Below, one piece after another: positions 37,463 through 48,905 of a stretch of DNA of 64,000 bases; position 1 is the first letter of the stretch; every line of letters starts with the position of its first letter. The DNA lies in assembly GCA_036872755.1 (NCBI GenBank), contig JAVHNS010000011.1, positions 1,612,001-1,676,000 of the forward strand, read 5' to 3'. This DNA comes from Orbilia blumenaviensis (taxonomy: Eukaryota; Ascomycota; Orbiliomycetes; Orbiliales; Orbiliaceae). The position numbers were made by a program, and so were the translations under genes. The notes beneath the pieces are model-generated. The model was not told where the DNA came from and made no database searches. It saw only the letters and a program-made list of their open reading frames with translations.

Positions 37463-37880
37463 TTTTTTTTTTTTTTTTTTTTTTTTTTTGTGGGGGAAGG
37501 GGTGTGTTCGGTATTTGGACCGACGGCCGCAGGACTGAAATTAAGGAAGCCGTCTACGCAACTCTGTGGTCGTCATTCATGTCTATGAGGAAACACCATT
37601 TTAGGGAATTGTATTATTTGTTGAATTTCCAGCCTCTACCAGACACAGGAATGCTGGCAGAAGGCGCCAGATTGCGAGCGCCGGGATTCGGGTGGACAAA
37701 CCTGCATCAGTTTTTAACCTCGCAACTGCGCCAGATGCATGTCGTGCGAAGGACGCGGTCCGATTCGTGCATTTGAGGGAGGTATGAAATCATAGTTGTC
37801 TGGGCACGAGACTAGTAAAACCCAAAGCCCATCCGGGGGGCGGAGAAAAGAAAAGAAAAAAAAAAAAAAAAAAAAAAAAA
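37463..37880. repeat. Opposed poly(T) and poly(A) runs flanking 366 bases
   Basis: 27 T at 37463-37489 and 25 A at 37856-37880 enclose 366 bases. The enclosed DNA has an open frame but no recognised domain. No target-site duplication was recognised at the outer edges. Confidence 0.6.
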
Positions 37881-38552
37881 CGTTTTTACTGCATACTTTA
37901 AGTGAAAATGGTATCTCCTGGGCCATGGGGACTTCCTCTTCGGAACGCAGAGATACCTACATACATGCTCGGTAATACCCCATGACAGTAAGATACCAAG
38001 GTATATCGTAACCTGCTACAAGCCTTCTCCTCATATTCTTCCTCTTTACCTCCGGATCCGTTTCCCATATATCTTTCAAACTAACTAGATAAAACAATAA
38101 TAAAATAAAAATAAAATAAAAAGTAAACCTGTAACCGGATCTATGTATCATTGGAGGGTGGAAACGGAAATGTATTCTGGAGGGGATGCGCACGCAAGAA
38201 CAAGAAGTTGGGCATCGGCATCCAATATGACAATTCGAAACGTTGGAAGCCCCTAGTGCGAGGAGAACGAACAATCATGCTTCATCCTCAATGTTTAGTT
38301 GCATAGATCATTCCCAGAAACAGAAATCGATCAAAGGGATAAGAGCGAAGATCCTGCTTGGGGGCTAAAGAAGTCAAGCAGCCCCCAAAGATGCCAGTCA
38401 TCGAGAGTACAACCTATGGTGCATGTACATGTACCTTGACCTGTCGCACATGTATCGGATGATGATTCGTGAACGAAATTTGATTAACTGATTGACCGAG
38501 GATTGGCGCATCATCCAGGCTTCTCGAAACCGAATTCAGTAAGTAAGAAACG

Positions 38553-38555
<3 letters not shown>

Positions 38556-38586
<31 letters not shown>

Positions 38587-38985
38587 GTTTTGGGGGGAGA
38601 CATGTTGGGTCCTTTATGCTGGCTGTGAGGGGTGGGGTCTTGTGAGCAGGTAGGCTCTTAAAATGGACCGGCAGTGAACTCATGAAGTAATGATGGGTAG
38701 TCCTGCCTACGAAGAAGAAAAAGAAATGAAAAAAAAGAAAACTTGACCTTAAGACCCCCAAAAAAGAGGATTTCTAGTTGAGTTCAGCACGGCGTTTTAG
38801 TGCGCCTCTCCGGCCTTAGAGAATGCTGGCGGGTGCGGTCAAAATATTTGCAAGTGCAAGCTTGCAAGTCGTCACCCAACGTTCACTAGTGCATGTATTC
38901 GGTACTTGTGGGGCTGTATTAATCGCTAGCAGTTGAATGTACAGGTACCATTCAATCGATCAATCAATCAAATCAATCGGTCCCA

Positions 38986-39016
<31 letters not shown>
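38556..39016. repeat. Two long poly(T) runs
   Basis: 30 T at 38556-38585 and 29 T at 38988-39016, both on the plus strand and 402 bases apart. The second begins the pyrimidine-rich DNA that leads to the SCOC gene. Confidence 0.85.
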
Positions 39017-39020
<4 letters not shown>

Positions 39021-40268
39021 CTCCCTTGCGCTTGCCAGCTAAAACCAAGTGACGACCCGGAGGAGTGGAGTTTCTCTCCTGCCATTGCATCCACACACGT
39101 CCCGTTCTTCTCACAGACAGACAGACAAGACAGACACCGACTGCACTGACTCTGGCCATACCACCAGACCACTTCTCTCTCCCCTTTTTATTATTATTAT
39201 TACTATTAACTTTTTTTTTTTATTTTTTTTTTATTATCGTCTTAACCCTCAGCTACCGTTCTCCGGGTGTAGCGCCTCCACCTGCAGACCCTTTGACTGG
39301 GCTGCTGAACCGATAATTTAATCCCACCATCTCCCATTTTAACCTTTTCCCCTTGCAACTAACTTACTACTATTATTACTACTTCTGCTTCTACTGCTAC
39401 CTTTAATTCTTCCTCCCTCTTTGTGTGTGTGTGTGTGTGCCCGTCTTTGCTTTGCGTACATATTTGGGTATCTGTTCTCGACTGTCTCGAACAACAGCCA
39501 CCATCATCCCATCCATATTCACACAAGCAACCTGCGCCTCAGAATTTTTCCACTCCGACATTTTACTCCGAAGGGAAGGAAGAGGGATCACAGAACTAGT
39601 CCGACACTCGCCTCTACCACCGTTGTTGTCTTGCTCTCGAACTCGGCTAGCTCAATTTGAAGGAACTCGGGACCGCAATGTCACTGTAATAGCTAGGAAG
39701 GAAGAAAGGCATCCAACCGAAGGCAACGTCAGTCACTGGAACGAACGTGGAGAAACATCATTCATCAGCAAGGCGCCACCGTTTGATCAAATTCCGTTGC
39801 CGACCAACTTTTACATCCGATCTTATTATAGGTATATACTTATATATTATCTATACCCACCCGCCCATATACTTGCCCCGTACCTACTTATATATCGACG
39901 TCGGCCGCTGCATATTTCACCATCACGCTTCAAACCCGGACTTTTGACCCAGTCTCGTTGCAAGAATTCGACCTTCTCCGACATCTGTCTGGCTCATCGT
40001 CAAGGTACACAACAGCCCCAACACATAATCCTCGCTCTTTCCCTCTCCTCCTCTCTCACTACACCCTCAATATTTATATTCCTCTAGAATTAGAGAATAA
40101 ACGCCAAACAAATATATAAAGCACAATATCTACACCGAGGCTTGACGGAGTGGACCACATACGACCTAATACGTCATATCTCCCGACAAATAGAGAAATA
40201 CATTCGTCAACAACTCCTTTATGCATAGGTTTTCTTTACGTGGGATTTCGGCGATACCTGGTTCTGGA
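38941..40268 (+). promoter_or_regulatory. Promoter and pyrimidine-rich leader of the SCOC gene
   Basis: C/T-rich DNA with T-runs, a GT microsatellite (39422-39440) and several upstream ATGs, resembling the nik1 and somA upstream regions. A 220-codon open frame (39425-40087) lies here but has no domain and starts inside the GT microsatellite; I treat it as non-coding or as an upstream ORF. Confidence 0.45.
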
Positions 40269-40690
40269 ATGGACGCAGCTGAACGATCCCCTGACTCTGT
40301 TACCTCGCCTGTTCATGCAGGCGATGATGTCAACGTCCTCGACCTCGAAGATGAGGAGGTTGATGCAAGAACAATGAGTCCGAGGAGGAATAGTGAAGAG
40401 ATGGAAAGATTTGCCTCCGAGGCAAAAGAGAGACTGGAAAAGTAGGCACACCACTCACGCATCACCTGATAATTCCAAACAGCTAACACGTTATCTACAA
40501 CGCTAGACAAGCCAAACTCCTCCAAGAATCTCTTCTTGCTCTTCTGGACCGTGTTGACAAAGTCCGGGAAGAGCATGACAAACTAGAAGGAGAGAACAAA
40601 TTCCTCCAGGACTACATTGGCCACCTGATGCAGACCAGCAAGATAACAGGTTCCGGTGGCATAAAATCATCGAGTAACAGAGGCAAATAA
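40269..40690 (+). CDS. Short coiled-coil protein (SCOC family)
   Basis: Two exons: 40269-40441 and 40507-40690, giving 118 residues from the ATG at 40269. An in-frame ATG at 40221 would add 16 residues, and I cannot decide firmly between them. After an acidic Ser-rich N-terminus, a continuous helix begins near SEEMERFASEAKERLEKQAK and ends ENKFLQDYIGHLMQTSKI. This matches the family pattern of a heptad helix with RVD-V-EE--KL--EN--L--YI--LM. Family knowledge: SCOC proteins are small Golgi-associated coiled coils that bind Arl GTPases and, in animals, link to autophagy control. The fungal role is inferred. Confidence 0.85.
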
Positions 40691-43156
40691 ACCCACACGT
40701 TCCCCTCTAACGTCGCCACAAATCGTTACCGCCATCCTAGGGACACAGTCCATCCCGCTAATCGAGACAATTCCTCTCACCCTTATCATCAAAACGGAGT
40801 TACAACGCAAAAGACATATTTCTTGATTTATCGGCGTCATTTGGACCTTTTCGGCTTAAGAATGGTCATTCCTCGATTCTATCTGTGTATTATTATTACG
40901 CTGTCTCACACCCGCTTTATCTCCCTACAAAAATTAGACGAATATCTATTAGACTCCAACATGCCCCTTCACCCCGCCTTCCCCTTCACCCCCCCTCAAA
41001 ACAGATGATGTTCTACGACGATATGTCGCCTTAAGGGCTCATCCACGAAGACACGACTGATTCAATGGTCTTTTGTTTATTTCATTTATCTAACATATTT
41101 GTTTGGTTTTTGGCTGCCATAATCAGGAGTTAAACGGTTTTTTGCTGTCTTACTTGTTTTATTCATTTCTATCCATCATTTGCTCCAGCCCGCTTTGCCT
41201 CTTCCTTGCTACTGTTTTCGCGCCCGCAAACCAGTCCCCTCGATTCGGTATCTGCTGTATAACAAATCTCCTTGAGGACTCCCCGGAAAGCCATATGCTT
41301 CCGTATACCTACCACCCACAGAGACGTTCAAGCCTTCATTCTTCATTTTTCGATAAAGCCTTACATTTATCATGTATTTAGCATTTCTTTCCCCCTCTCT
41401 CCTCCCCTTCCTTTTCTGCTTCTTTGCCTATTATCGGCTCTGCAACAAGCAATAGTAATCATAGGGGAAATATATATTTTTTTTCAATGTATATTTATCA
41501 CTTCCCATCTCGATATATTTCCGGATAGTATCATACCGACGCCCTTTTTTATGGGGAATATCCAGGCCTACACTATCTAGGAACAGCGAAAGTTAAATAC
41601 AGGACACGTTAGACATGCTCCCTGTTTCGTATATTACGGAATAGCGGATCTTTCTACAAACATGTAATTCCCCAACATTGTTCGCATCAAAAAATTCCCT
41701 GAATCATATATCATATTCTTGAAAACTACATGATATTCTTTGTTATTGCTAGGATGCATGTCGCCCAAAGATGCGTCATTGGTACATGGTTGATGGGGAA
41801 TTAGAAATATAGCACAAGACACCTATCCCGTCGCCCTGCGTGCCGCATTGTATCTCCCAAATCCTGCACATGTACCAGAGATTGCCTACGAAGGTAGTTA
41901 GCAGAAGAAGAAGGACCTTACAGCAAGTCACCACGTATTAAAAACTTCCTTCTAAGCTCCCATCTATACCTGGTACACACATAACAGGTTTTTTTTCTTT
42001 TCTTCAAAAGAGAAAAACAAAAAAGAACTGTGTTTAACCTTTCCGCTGCCACTGGTAGCATTCCTATGACATCATTTCGCGAAAAGAGATCCAAAAGAGT
42101 CCAATCGCATGCCTCTCCATGCCGCCAGGACTGTCGCAGCGGAACCAACGTATTATAATTACCTCCGCATACTTGAGTGACTTTGGTGGTTAGGATTGGA
42201 TGCCAATACCAAAGATGTGGAAAAGATGAGGAAAGAAAATGAAAGAGACAGTGCACGGCAGAAAAATGATGGAGGTGCAGGCATATACACCTAAACCGGT
42301 AAATATTAAATGCTGAATGTTTGGGGACGCTGAACACGGATTTTGATATTTCGAAACATACATCTTAGCTTGGCTGGGGCTAATTTATCCCTGAAAAGTG
42401 AACGAACGCATGATCTGGCATAGCTGGCAGCGTGAAGCCCGTGACCATCAACTGCTCCGGGCAAGCAGGCGAGGCTAGCTATAAGTTAATAAAGTGTGAA
42501 AACCAAGGCACAGGAACTAGCAACTAGAAGGATGTTCTGTACCCGATCAATCGCGATCGTTTGGTTTACAAGATTTGATTTTAACTAATGAGCGTAGGTC
42601 TGGATTGCTTTTAATTGAAAATTCCCTGTTGACTGGGCCTGGGCTCAAGTGGTTTGCGGAAGGAAAAATTACTCCCAATCTGGTTGTGGAATATGCATGC
42701 ATATGAGTAAAATATATAATTATTTGATCCTAGAATTTTCTTTTCTTCAACAATAACATTGATAATAATAAGACACTGCCTAAGAAGAAATGGATCAGGG
42801 AGATCGGTATGATACAGGCCGGCAGACGCGGGACAGATATTTGAGGCTATGGGTATCGAAATGGGATTGATAATGTTATATTTGATTACTAAAGGAAATC
42901 GGTGGGTATTCAATAGTAAACCTGATCAGCTGCATTCTGATCAACAGAATAGCAGGGATGGGTGTGTGTGTGAGTGAGAGAGAGAGAGTAGCATAGATAT
43001 ACAGAAGGGTCGTGGTCCAGCCTGGTCTCGTTGGACGTCCAGCCCGTCAAAATGGACTAAAAGTAGGTATATAATACAATCGCAACGCTTTTTGGGTATC
43101 ATGTAGTCGTAACATTAATGACAAAGGAGAATTTGGTGGAATTTATAGAGCAGAGC
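40691..43156. other. Convergent intergenic region
   Basis: 3' regions of the SCOC gene (+) and the two-TM protein gene (-), with no recognisable coding sequence between. A 139-codon minus-strand frame at 41918-42337 lacks any domain. A GT/GA microsatellite lies at about 42963-42990. Confidence 0.55.
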
Positions 43157-44393
43157 TTAGCGCAAGGGTAAACGGGCGGTAAGGGGGGTTGCTGTTGGGA
43201 CCGGGAGCCCCGTTGACCGAGCCAACTGCGCAACCGGGGATACCGGAGAGTGAGAAAGCTGAATTGGTGACGTGAGGGTGGGTTGGGGGATCAAGACAGG
43301 CTGATCTGCGAGTGGTCGTGATAGACGCGCATTCATTGCGGGTCCTTGCTGTGACATCCTCCCAGATGCGTATGACGGTGGGCGTGTCCCCGTGCTCCCG
43401 ACAGACGTTCTATTCGATGGTGTTTCGTTACTTTGCGAATAGACGCCGTCCGCTTGACTGCGCCGCACCCAATAGAACTGGGCGGGGTTTACTCTTACTG
43501 TCTGCCTCCAGGCGCCATATGCAGGTGGAGGAGGGGGCAGCTCTTTAGGCGCACCATCCTCGTCTGCTAGGGCGCCGCTTTGACCAGGCATAGCGTAAAC
43601 TTGGATTGGTCTTTCCGGTTGAGCATATCCCCATGGTCCCGGCCCTGCTGCCATGCCTCCGAACATTGGGTTGACGTAACTTGCCTGCGGCCGTTCTTCG
43701 TCTGGATAAGAAAATGGGCGAGCAACAGCTAAACACACCCTAATAAGTGAATGGAAGAAGAAAAATGCGGCCATGAGGGTGACTAATATCAATGCAATCT
43801 GCAGAGGGGGGGCGGTCAATTTGTTGCCCATAAAAAGACCGAGATCTGTTATTGGTTATGTTAGCTTTTATCAGGTTTATATTGCCAACTGCTCTATTCG
43901 ACTTACAGATAGACAAGACAACGATGAAAACGACGGACCAGACGAGGAGGATAGCAACTCTGGTTTTCAACTCTGGTTTGATGAGCCATGATTTGGCAAA
44001 TTCCTTGAAGGACATCCCCGTCGTATCAGACATTGAGCTGGAGTCCCTCCGAGGCGCTGTAGCTGGGTGCGTATCATGCATCACTGTTTCAGGTGACGGA
44101 TGTGCCTCTATCCTCGGGGTCTCGTTGGTTGTGGGTTGGGGAGTTTGACGTTCAGGTTCTTGCGTAGCAGTTACTGGTTGATCTGCAATCTCTGCAATAG
44201 AAGGCATGGGCGGTGGCATGTTCGGAGTTTTGGGGCTCGCTGGCGTGCCAGCACGGCTCGATATCACCGACCCTGTCGATGGTCTTCTGGGATGCGGCCC
44301 ATGAGCCTCCTGGTATGGAGTTGGGGGCGTAGGCACCTCGTTCGGACGCCATGAGAGCCGGAACGACGGTATATTAGGGAGTGTAAATGTCAT
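43157..44393 (-). CDS. Conserved-looking two-TM, proline-rich membrane protein of unknown function
   Basis: Two exons on the minus strand: 44393-43907 and 43845-43157, giving 391 residues. Residues 1-130 are rich in Pro, Ser and Thr and probably disordered. A block with MSFKEFAKSWLIKPELKTR leads into TM1 (about 145-163, VAILLVWSVVFIVVLSIY), a very short loop (LGLFMGNKLTAPPLQ), then TM2 (about 178-198, ALILVTLMAAFFFFHSLIRV). The C-terminal 190 residues are again Pro-rich, with PPPPPAYG and several SP/TP sites. The hairpin layout with both tails on one side suggests a membrane scaffold. I do not recognise a named family. The intron join restores a continuous membrane region, which supports the model. 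Confidence 0.8.
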
Positions 44394-46063
44394 TGTTGGT
44401 TACTATCGTCGCACAAAACGATGGTTTAAATTTCAGTGACCTGGCAGTCAAATCTGTTATTCGGGAATCGTGATCATCCGATAACCGCTATCCAGCAGTT
44501 GACCGTCGGGTCTGAGATTTGGGTATGAGCAGAGACCCCGTAATTTTCAAGGTTTGTTTGCTGAATGAAATCGAAGACCAGATCCGAAATATTTCTGGAT
44601 AGAATTGAATCGATAAATGATAGTGTATTCGACTATGAAGCCTGGAGCGTCTATGCGCAGTGATGGATAGGTAAAATGACAACTGAGTCGACCTTTGAAA
44701 GAGTGGACGTCTACTGAACCAGCGGCGGACGAGAAGTTTGTAAATTGATCGGATCGATTATTCAATATCTTGCGGCATCGGGCATGCACTATCCCCCCGG
44801 TCGTCCAATAAGATGTTTTGAATGATTTAAGAACCGTTGGATCCCCAAAGACTGCTCTATCGCACTTTTATCGTATTGTATTTTTATCGTATTTTATTTT
44901 ATTGTATTGTATTGTATTGTATTGGGTTGAATCGAATTGGATTGAATTGGATTGAACTGAATGGATTGAACTGAGCTGGTAAGAGTTGGGTTGGCAAGTA
45001 AGTTGACCCTCGGGAATCGTGAAGATGAAAAGAGGATGTCGTTTGTTGGTAGGATTCCCTCCAATGATCTAATGATGCGACGCGGGGGACTTTAGGTGAA
45101 TCGTAATAATAGTATCGAAATATTGGTTGTCTGTATCAGAGTGAGCGACGGGGTAATGGCTGAGGGACTAAGCCAAGACATCAAATCAGGGAGAAGGAGA
45201 ACAGCTAGGTATCACCAACAAGGAGAGGCACGTTGAATAGAAGGAAGGCGAGTCCAGATCTGAGATATCTCAGTAAATCAAGTAATATACCTCAGTATAT
45301 CCCCAAAATACTTGGAATATGGAATATGGAGTATGGAGTATGGAGTTTTTTTTTTTTTTTTTTGTGAAAACGAATGTAGTAGCTGACCCAGCAGACAGAC
45401 GAAGACGAAAGATCAAGATGAGAAGTCAACAACGGACCGAGGCAGTGAAAAGGAGTCGTTGAAAGTCGGGACAAGTCTCGTTCTCTCGAGCGATCGAGGC
45501 CCCCTCCTCTGTAACAAACCCTCCTCGCTATGAGTGGATTTTATGCCATGAGTCTATAGGGGAGAAGGGATGAGGAAAACGGGTCTCATGTCGCTCAGCC
45601 CGCCAGCCCGTAATAACGGGGGAGCACTGCATGGCTGTTTCACCTTGCTTGAGGGTGCCCGTGTGCGGACAATTTGCAACCCCTGGAAACGTTGGGTGTT
45701 CATCGGGACCGAAGGACCACAAGGCTTGTTCTTTTGGGGGTACTCACCCGCCTTGGCATGGCGTAAACTGACCGGCCGCGATTTAATTGGACAGTTAGTA
45801 ATTTATGACTTGCATCGTCGTCCAAACAGATTCCACAATCTGGTTCATGTGTATATGCGTAGTATATTTTACAAGTAAATATTCATTCGTAGCTTAGCTG
45901 ACGGCAGGGTATCTAAATTCTTAACTGTATTCCGTGGATAAGAGATAATCAATAAGCGGAGGGATAGTGGCCAGGATGCTCTTTCGCTAGGCTGCAGACC
46001 CAAGTCTATCCTGCATTCTTGAGCGGAGGCACGGAATGGACCCAGGCAACTCTTTGATGATGT
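44394..46063. other. Promoter and leader of the two-TM gene; 3' region of cwf17
   Basis: No coding sequence recognised. Holds an ATTGT tandem repeat (44901-44924) followed by ATTGG/GAATTG-like units to about 44980, and 18 T at 45346-45363. Confidence 0.55.
44901..44924. repeat. ATTGT pentanucleotide tandem repeat
   Basis: Four perfect ATTGT units plus a partial one, decaying into related ATTGG/GGATTG words on the right. Confidence 0.8.
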
Positions 46064-47528
46064 TTATTTCCCAAGCTCCCCGAGGAGCAAATTTCGATCA
46101 GAGGAAGCAGAAACAACTAAGATTGTCCGGGTTAGGTACCTATTTCGAAGCTGGTATCAATATAGGCGACTACTTACTAATGGGTTCACTTCCAGGCATA
46201 AATCGGACGTCATTGACCGTTCCTTTATGTCCGGGAAGCTTGTACAAAAGCTTTTTAGAATCGGAATCCCAGACATTCTATCAGAGTAGAACCAATGATT
46301 AGCCTCAATTTCTCGGCATATATGACCGATTAACTTACGACGGTACGGTCCCCGCTTCCGGCCGCAATTTTATCACCCTTAGGTGACCAACTTGCCCGCA
46401 CAAGATTCTTTTCTAGTCCGAAAGGTGCTCCTTCAAAGATCTTTAGAAGACGGTCGGAGGCCGCAAATGGCCGTATGTCCCACGTTCTCACTGTTGAATC
46501 CATTGAGTTTGATAGAAGCGACTGCCCGTCTGGCGAAACACTCAGAGACGTTATTGTATCCGTGTGTCCTCGCAAACTATTAACGACAGCCTTTTTCCGC
46601 AAGTCCCATGCCTAATAAAAGGTTAGCGACAACACTGCTGTGCGTCTGAGTATCGTTCTAGTTGTAAACATGCCTTAATATCGTTTTCAATACCCCCGCT
46701 ATATATCTCTACACCTGAATCTCCGATAGCAACCGACGTTATTGGGAAGTTAGTTTCCAAGTAATCGACGGCTTCTTTGACCCTGGGATCCCAGATTCCG
46801 ATTGTACCGTCGTCGCTACCGCTAAGAATGATCTCGAGGCCTTTCCGCGATATATCGATTGCGTTTACAATGTCTTCATGGCCCATATGCCTTCGTATCC
46901 TCTGACCCGTCTCAACATCCCAATCTGCCACCAGAGAGTCTGCCGTCGCTGTGTATATACATCGTCCGTCCCGAGACCACTGCAAATCGAGAATCGCGCT
47001 TTTATGCCCACTGATTTCTCCGTAATTGATACAGTCGCCGTACGTGTTCCACAGTACTATATTAGCAAAGTTAGCGGTGATTCCCGGATCAAATGCGGAT
47101 GTTGGCTTGCGCTGTGCGTACATACGGTCCGGTCGAACGACCCGGATGCTATATGTTCGCCGGTCGGATCAAATCGCACGGCGAAAACTTCACCCTATAT
47201 GTCATCGCTTAGAACTATCCAAATCCCGATAATGAACCGTAATTTACGTACAGAATGCCCAGTGAGTTCCATTATTGGAGCCTGTAACGCGCTCGTTCGG
47301 GGTACCTGCAAAACAAAGGTCGTTAGCCAAAGTTTTAAGGTGGCTTCGTAGGGGCATATAGCTCGGTCGTATTACAGCTTTTATGAGGGCCCCATTTGAT
47401 GACGTAGAAGACGAAATGGCAACAGAGTTTCCGGCATCTCGGGGAACAGACTTCTGTCGCTTGATGAGCTGATTCGGACCAGAAAGGTAGGCATCGTCGG
47501 CCGGTGCCTTCCTTTTATCTGTCGACAT
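46064..47528 (-). CDS. cwf17: U5 snRNP 40 kDa WD40 protein (Cwf17/Spf38/SNRNP40 family)
   Basis: Seven exons on the minus strand: 47528-47376, 47305-47252, 47194-47122, 47056-46674, 46611-46339, 46277-46178 and 46116-46064, giving 362 residues. A basic N-terminus (KRKAP, LIKRQKS) is followed by seven WD40 blades. Recognisable pieces are QAPIMELTGHS, GEVFAVRFDPTGEHIASGSF, NTYGDCINYGEISGHKSAIL, the GHEDIVNAIDI blade, the GGIENDIKAWDLR blade and the last blade, KLPGHKGTVNDVRF, ending SASSDRNLLLGELGK. Family knowledge: this protein sits with Prp8 and Snu114 in the U5 snRNP and spliceosome, in the nucleus. The intron at 46673-46612 must use a GC donor (AAG|GCATGT) with a normal AG acceptor and CTAAC branch site. 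It is head-to-head with bet3. Confidence 0.95.
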
Positions 47529-48053
47529 TGGATGGAAATATTGTTACGTCTGGGAGGTTTGGGGTATTTTGGTGGATATATTTTAGTTCCTTTCTTCGTT
47601 CTTCGGGTGTTTTATTCGATCCCTTCTTCTCTCTCTTTTTTTTTTCCTCCTTCGAAATCAGGACGTGAGAGGTGAGTTTGTGAGCGATATGTGATGGGTT
47701 GAAGATTCACGCGTGAAGGTGGTGTGGCTTTCATTCTTTGAAAAGGTTCCTGTCAACGCCACATCTCAATGTTCAGATCATGCCAAGAAGCCGACTCCAG
47801 CAGCTACTCAGCATCCCGGCCAAGCATACATTACCCAGCTGCAGGCCTCATTCAACCACTTCCAAGCACGACAGACATCACATAGTTTAAGGAGCTGAAG
47901 AGCAACAAACTAAGGAATATCGTCGGACAACGAATTGAGGGAGTCGCTTACTTACAGGAATAGAACCAAAGCAGCCCTAAAGCATCGGTGGACATACCTA
48001 ATATACACTAGGGCAGCTCTATTGTATCGTGATCCTGATACATCAGTGACGGC
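47529..48053. promoter_or_regulatory. Divergent promoter region, cwf17 / bet3
   Basis: 525 bases between two start codons, including a C/T-rich stretch close to cwf17 on its leader side. No specific binding site is assigned. Confidence 0.5.
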
Positions 48054-48905
48054 ATGTCCTCTACGAGCAGAGCCCGGCTTGGTGAGGAGTGAGTTACCCC
48101 GCTAACTTATTTGAATGGGATTGTTCCAGGCAGCTAATTCTTAACGCGAATCAGGGTATGGAAACTAAGGACAGATAAGATTGTTCGTGGAGCCTTTCAG
48201 ATCATGATATCACTGTTATATTATACACCCGAAGGCGGCTGTGAGACTAATGTTCCCGAGTTTACTTGCCTCTAGAACGCAGAACTCGTCACCTTAACAT
48301 ATGGATCTGTTGTTGCCCAGTTATGTAAAGACCTCGATGGGGACTACGCAGAGGTCAACAAACAGCTGGATAAAATGGGATACAACATTGGGCTACGCCT
48401 GATAGAAGACTTCCTTGCCAAGAGCAATATGCAGCAGAAGTGTGCAAATTTTAGAGACACTGCGGATGTGATCTCAAAGGTTTGTCTTCCCCGGAGCAGC
48501 GGGCGTCTTCCACTCGGTACTAATCTTTTTATGACATAGGTTGGCTTTAAGATGTTTTTAAATATCACTCCAACGATAACGAACTGGAGCTCAGACAACA
48601 AGCAATTTTCCTTGCTATTTGATGAGAATCCGCTGGCAGATTTTGTAGAATTGCCGGATGATGGGAAGGCCCAGAGTGAACTCTGGTATTCAAATATGCT
48701 GTGTGGCGTCATTCGAGGCGCCCTGGAGATGGTCGATATACGAATGTTTCCCCCACTGATTGATCCAGGCTAATACATATAATAGGTTCAAATGTCGGTC
48801 GATGCACACTTTGTTAGTGATGTCCTGCGGGGGAATGATACAACTGAGATGCGGATAAACCTGATAAGGTATATCGAGGACGAAATGCCCCAAGACGATG
48901 AATAG
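48054..48905 (+). CDS. bet3: TRAPP complex subunit Bet3
   Basis: Five exons: 48054-48088, 48155-48182, 48276-48479, 48540-48731 and 48786-48905, giving 192 residues. The second exon is only 28 nt. Translation starts MSSTSRARLGEE, continues VWKLRTDKI and then NAELVTLTYGSVVAQLCKD, KQLDKMGYNIGLRLIEDFLA, the NITPTITNWS block, FVELPDDG, SNMLCGVIRGALEMVQMSVD and RYIEDEMPQDDE. These are the Bet3 landmarks, including the conserved Cys in NMLCG; the palmitoylated Cys of Bet3 proteins corresponds to the one in QLCKD. Family knowledge: Bet3 is the core of the TRAPP tethering complexes that activate the Rab GTPase Ypt1 in ER-to-Golgi traffic. The donors after DKI (GTTCGT) and after LEM (GTCGAT) are weak but are the only ones that keep the frame. 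Confidence 0.95.

Larger units (their letters stand above)
32975..38940. other. Gene-poor region of about 6 kb
   Basis: After the promoter and leader of the Munc13-like gene (to about 33530) no domain-bearing frame or joinable exon set is visible on either strand. The DNA is A/T-leaning, with AGCTC tandem units (33760-33783), dense TAGG/CCTA motifs (33590-34250), CCT tracts (36470-36492) and poly(T)/poly(A) runs at 37463-37489, 37856-37880 and 38556-38585. No transposase or reverse transcriptase fragments were recognised. Non-coding RNA genes cannot be excluded by eye. Confidence 0.5.

Noticed and set aside
33000..38940. Possible transposon remnants
   Set aside because: No transposase, integrase or reverse-transcriptase motifs and no long terminal repeats were recognised in any frame.
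41918..42337. 139-codon minus-strand open frame
   Set aside because: No recognisable motif, odd His/Phe/Cys-rich composition, and no exon to extend it.
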